Shown: positions 63,145 through 64,000 of the stretch, piece after piece
How positions within the stretch are numbered: the first letter of the stretch is position 1
Layout: each line of letters opens with the position of its first letter
Translations under genes and position numbers: made by a program
The notes under the pieces: model-generated
What the model was told of the DNA's origin: nothing
What the model saw: the letters and a program-made list of their open reading frames with translations, nothing else
The model's database searches: none
From: Sphingopyxis sp. GW247-27LB
GTDB lineage: Bacteria > Pseudomonadota > Alphaproteobacteria > Sphingomonadales > Sphingomonadaceae
Reading direction: 5' to 3'
Length of the DNA stretch: 64,000 bases
NCBI RefSeq assembly: GCF_002277025.1
Contig: NZ_NIWD01000009.1
Span: 576,460-640,459, forward strand

Positions 63145-63972
63145 ATGACCGCGATTGCGCTTTTCGGTGCGGGTGGGAAAATGGGCGCGCGCCTGTCGCG
63201 CAACCTCGCCGCCAGTGATTACAGCGTCCGTCACGTCGAGCCGGGCGAGGCGGGGCGAAACCGGCTGCGCGACGAACTCGGGATCGCGTGCGTCGACGTC
63301 GCGACCGCGCTGGACGGCGCCGATGTCGTCATTCTCGCCGTGCCCGACACGCATGTCGGGTCGGTCGCGCACGAGATCGCGCCCGCGCTCCGGCCGGGGG
63401 CGATGGTGATCGCGCTCGATGCCGCGGCGCCCTTCGCCGGCCATCTGCCCGACCGGCCCGACCTCACCTATTTCGTCACCCATCCCTGCCACCCACCGAT
63501 CTTCAACGACGAGACCGATCCGGCGGCGCGCGACGATCGTTTCGGCGGGCTCCACGCGCGCCAGAGCATCGTCAACGCGATGATGCAGGGCCCCGAGGAG
63601 CATTATGCGCTGGGCGAGGCGATCGCGCGGACGATCTGGGCGCCGATCCTGCGCTCGCACCGCGTCTCGGTCGAGCAGATGGCGCTGCTCGAACCCGGCC
63701 TTTCCGAAACGGTGTGCGCGACGCTGCTCGACACGATGCGCGAGGCGATGGACGAGGTCGTGGCGCGCGGCGTGCCCGAAGAGGCGGCGCGCGACTTTCT
63801 GCTCGGCCATATGAACATCCTGGCCGCGGTGATCTTCAAACATGTGCCGGGGCAATTTTCCGACGCGTGCAACAAGGCCATCGCCTTCGGCAAGCCGACG
63901 ATGCTGCGCGACGACTGGAAGCGCGTCTTCGACGCCGACGAACTGGCGATGAGCATCCAGCGAATCACCTGA
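63145..63972 (+). CDS. apnO: D-apionate oxidoisomerase-like dehydrogenase (ApnO family)
   Basis: This 275-residue protein starts after AAGGATAGAG. It has a Rossmann motif G-A-G-G-K-M-G (8-14), then V-I-L-A-V-P-D-T-H, D-A-A-A-P-F-A-G-H-L-P and T-Y-F-V-T-H-P-C-H-P-P-I-F-N-D-E-T, and a helical C-terminal domain of the phosphogluconate-dehydrogenase type. These stretches match my memory of ApnO, which turns D-apionate into 3-oxo-isoapionate using NAD. It is divergent from the ApnL-like gene and shares an operator region with it. The next pathway gene may lie beyond the window end. Confidence 0.75.
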   Translation: MTAIALFGAGGKMGARLSRNLAASDYSVRHVEPGEAGRNRLRDELGIACVDVATALDGADVVILAVPDTHVGSVAHEIAPALRPGAMVIALDAAAPFAGHLPDRPDLTYFVTHPCHPPIFNDETDPAARDDRFGGLHARQSIVNAMMQGPEEHYALGEAIARTIWAPILRSHRVSVEQMALLEPGLSETVCATLLDTMREAMDEVVARGVPEEAARDFLLGHMNILAAVIFKHVPGQFSDACNKAIAFGKPTMLRDDWKRVFDADELAMSIQRIT

Positions 63973-64000
63973 ACCGGGCTGGGGGATCAAGAACGGGATT

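Overview
The window is high-GC DNA (roughly two-thirds G+C by eye) from an alphaproteobacterium, most likely a sphingomonad and plausibly Sphingopyxis or a close relative (inference). The supporting signs are a TonB-ExbB-ExbD-ExbD operon, two large TonB-dependent receptors, a GH106-type rhamnosidase, a ligase-associated DNA repair helicase with its PdeM-type phosphoesterase, and many ATGA/GTGA start-stop overlaps. I saw no insertion sequence, prophage, integrase or CRISPR array.

Bases 1-36,860 are mostly housekeeping and ordinary accessory genes. In order they are: an RDD membrane protein (cut by the window edge), a nitroreductase and a lipoprotein; gyrB; an RlpA-like protein; an 800-residue exported orphan preceded by a perfect 17-bp palindrome; glutaminase; a VOC/ArsR/SRPBCC operon; a TonB-like proline-rich protein; the DEXH helicase, a two-domain aspartic protease and PdeM; a TonB-dependent receptor; a CPA1 antiporter; homoserine dehydrogenase; tonB-exbB-exbD-exbD; UDP-glucose dehydrogenase; Cu,Zn-SOD; transporters; a protein tyrosine phosphatase overlapping a 2',3'-cyclic phosphodiesterase; a Bax-inhibitor-like protein; GST; a CinA-like protein; a TetA-like MFS pump; a transglutaminase-like protein; and tRNA-Gly(CCC). 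Three palindromic intergenic repeat elements lie at about 9.1, 11.5 and 32.0 kb.

Bases 36,900-64,000 form one large carbohydrate and sugar-acid catabolic region. It holds a ThuA protein and a FucP-type MFS porter (the latter with clearly lower GC), an IlvD/Edd sugar-acid dehydratase, two FadR-type regulators, and two divergent operons that each pair a CaiB/BaiF CoA-transferase with a substrate-binding-protein-like protein lacking any signal peptide. The right-hand operon also carries a MaoC hydratase, a complete ribose-type ABC importer with its own exported binding protein, a Gfo/Idh/MocA oxidoreductase and an SDR. Next come a TonB-dependent receptor of the Xanthomonas/Caulobacter glycan type, a Tat-exported beta-propeller glycosidase, a very large Tat-exported GH106 alpha-L-rhamnosidase, and divergent genes resembling D-apionate lactonase (ApnL) and D-apionate oxidoisomerase (ApnO).

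The model is outer-membrane capture and periplasmic trimming of a rhamnose- and possibly apiose-containing plant glycoside or pectin fragment, ABC import, oxidation of the sugar to lactone and acid, then further breakdown. None of the downstream 3-oxo-isoapionate enzymes I know of is visible. The CoA-transferase, MaoC and cytosolic binding-protein-like genes have no assigned role, so they are the best candidate here for an undescribed, CoA-linked sugar-acid pathway. A shared 11-bp motif (TCATCATACCA) in the GH106 and apnL/apnO promoters suggests regulation by the FadR-type protein encoded between them.
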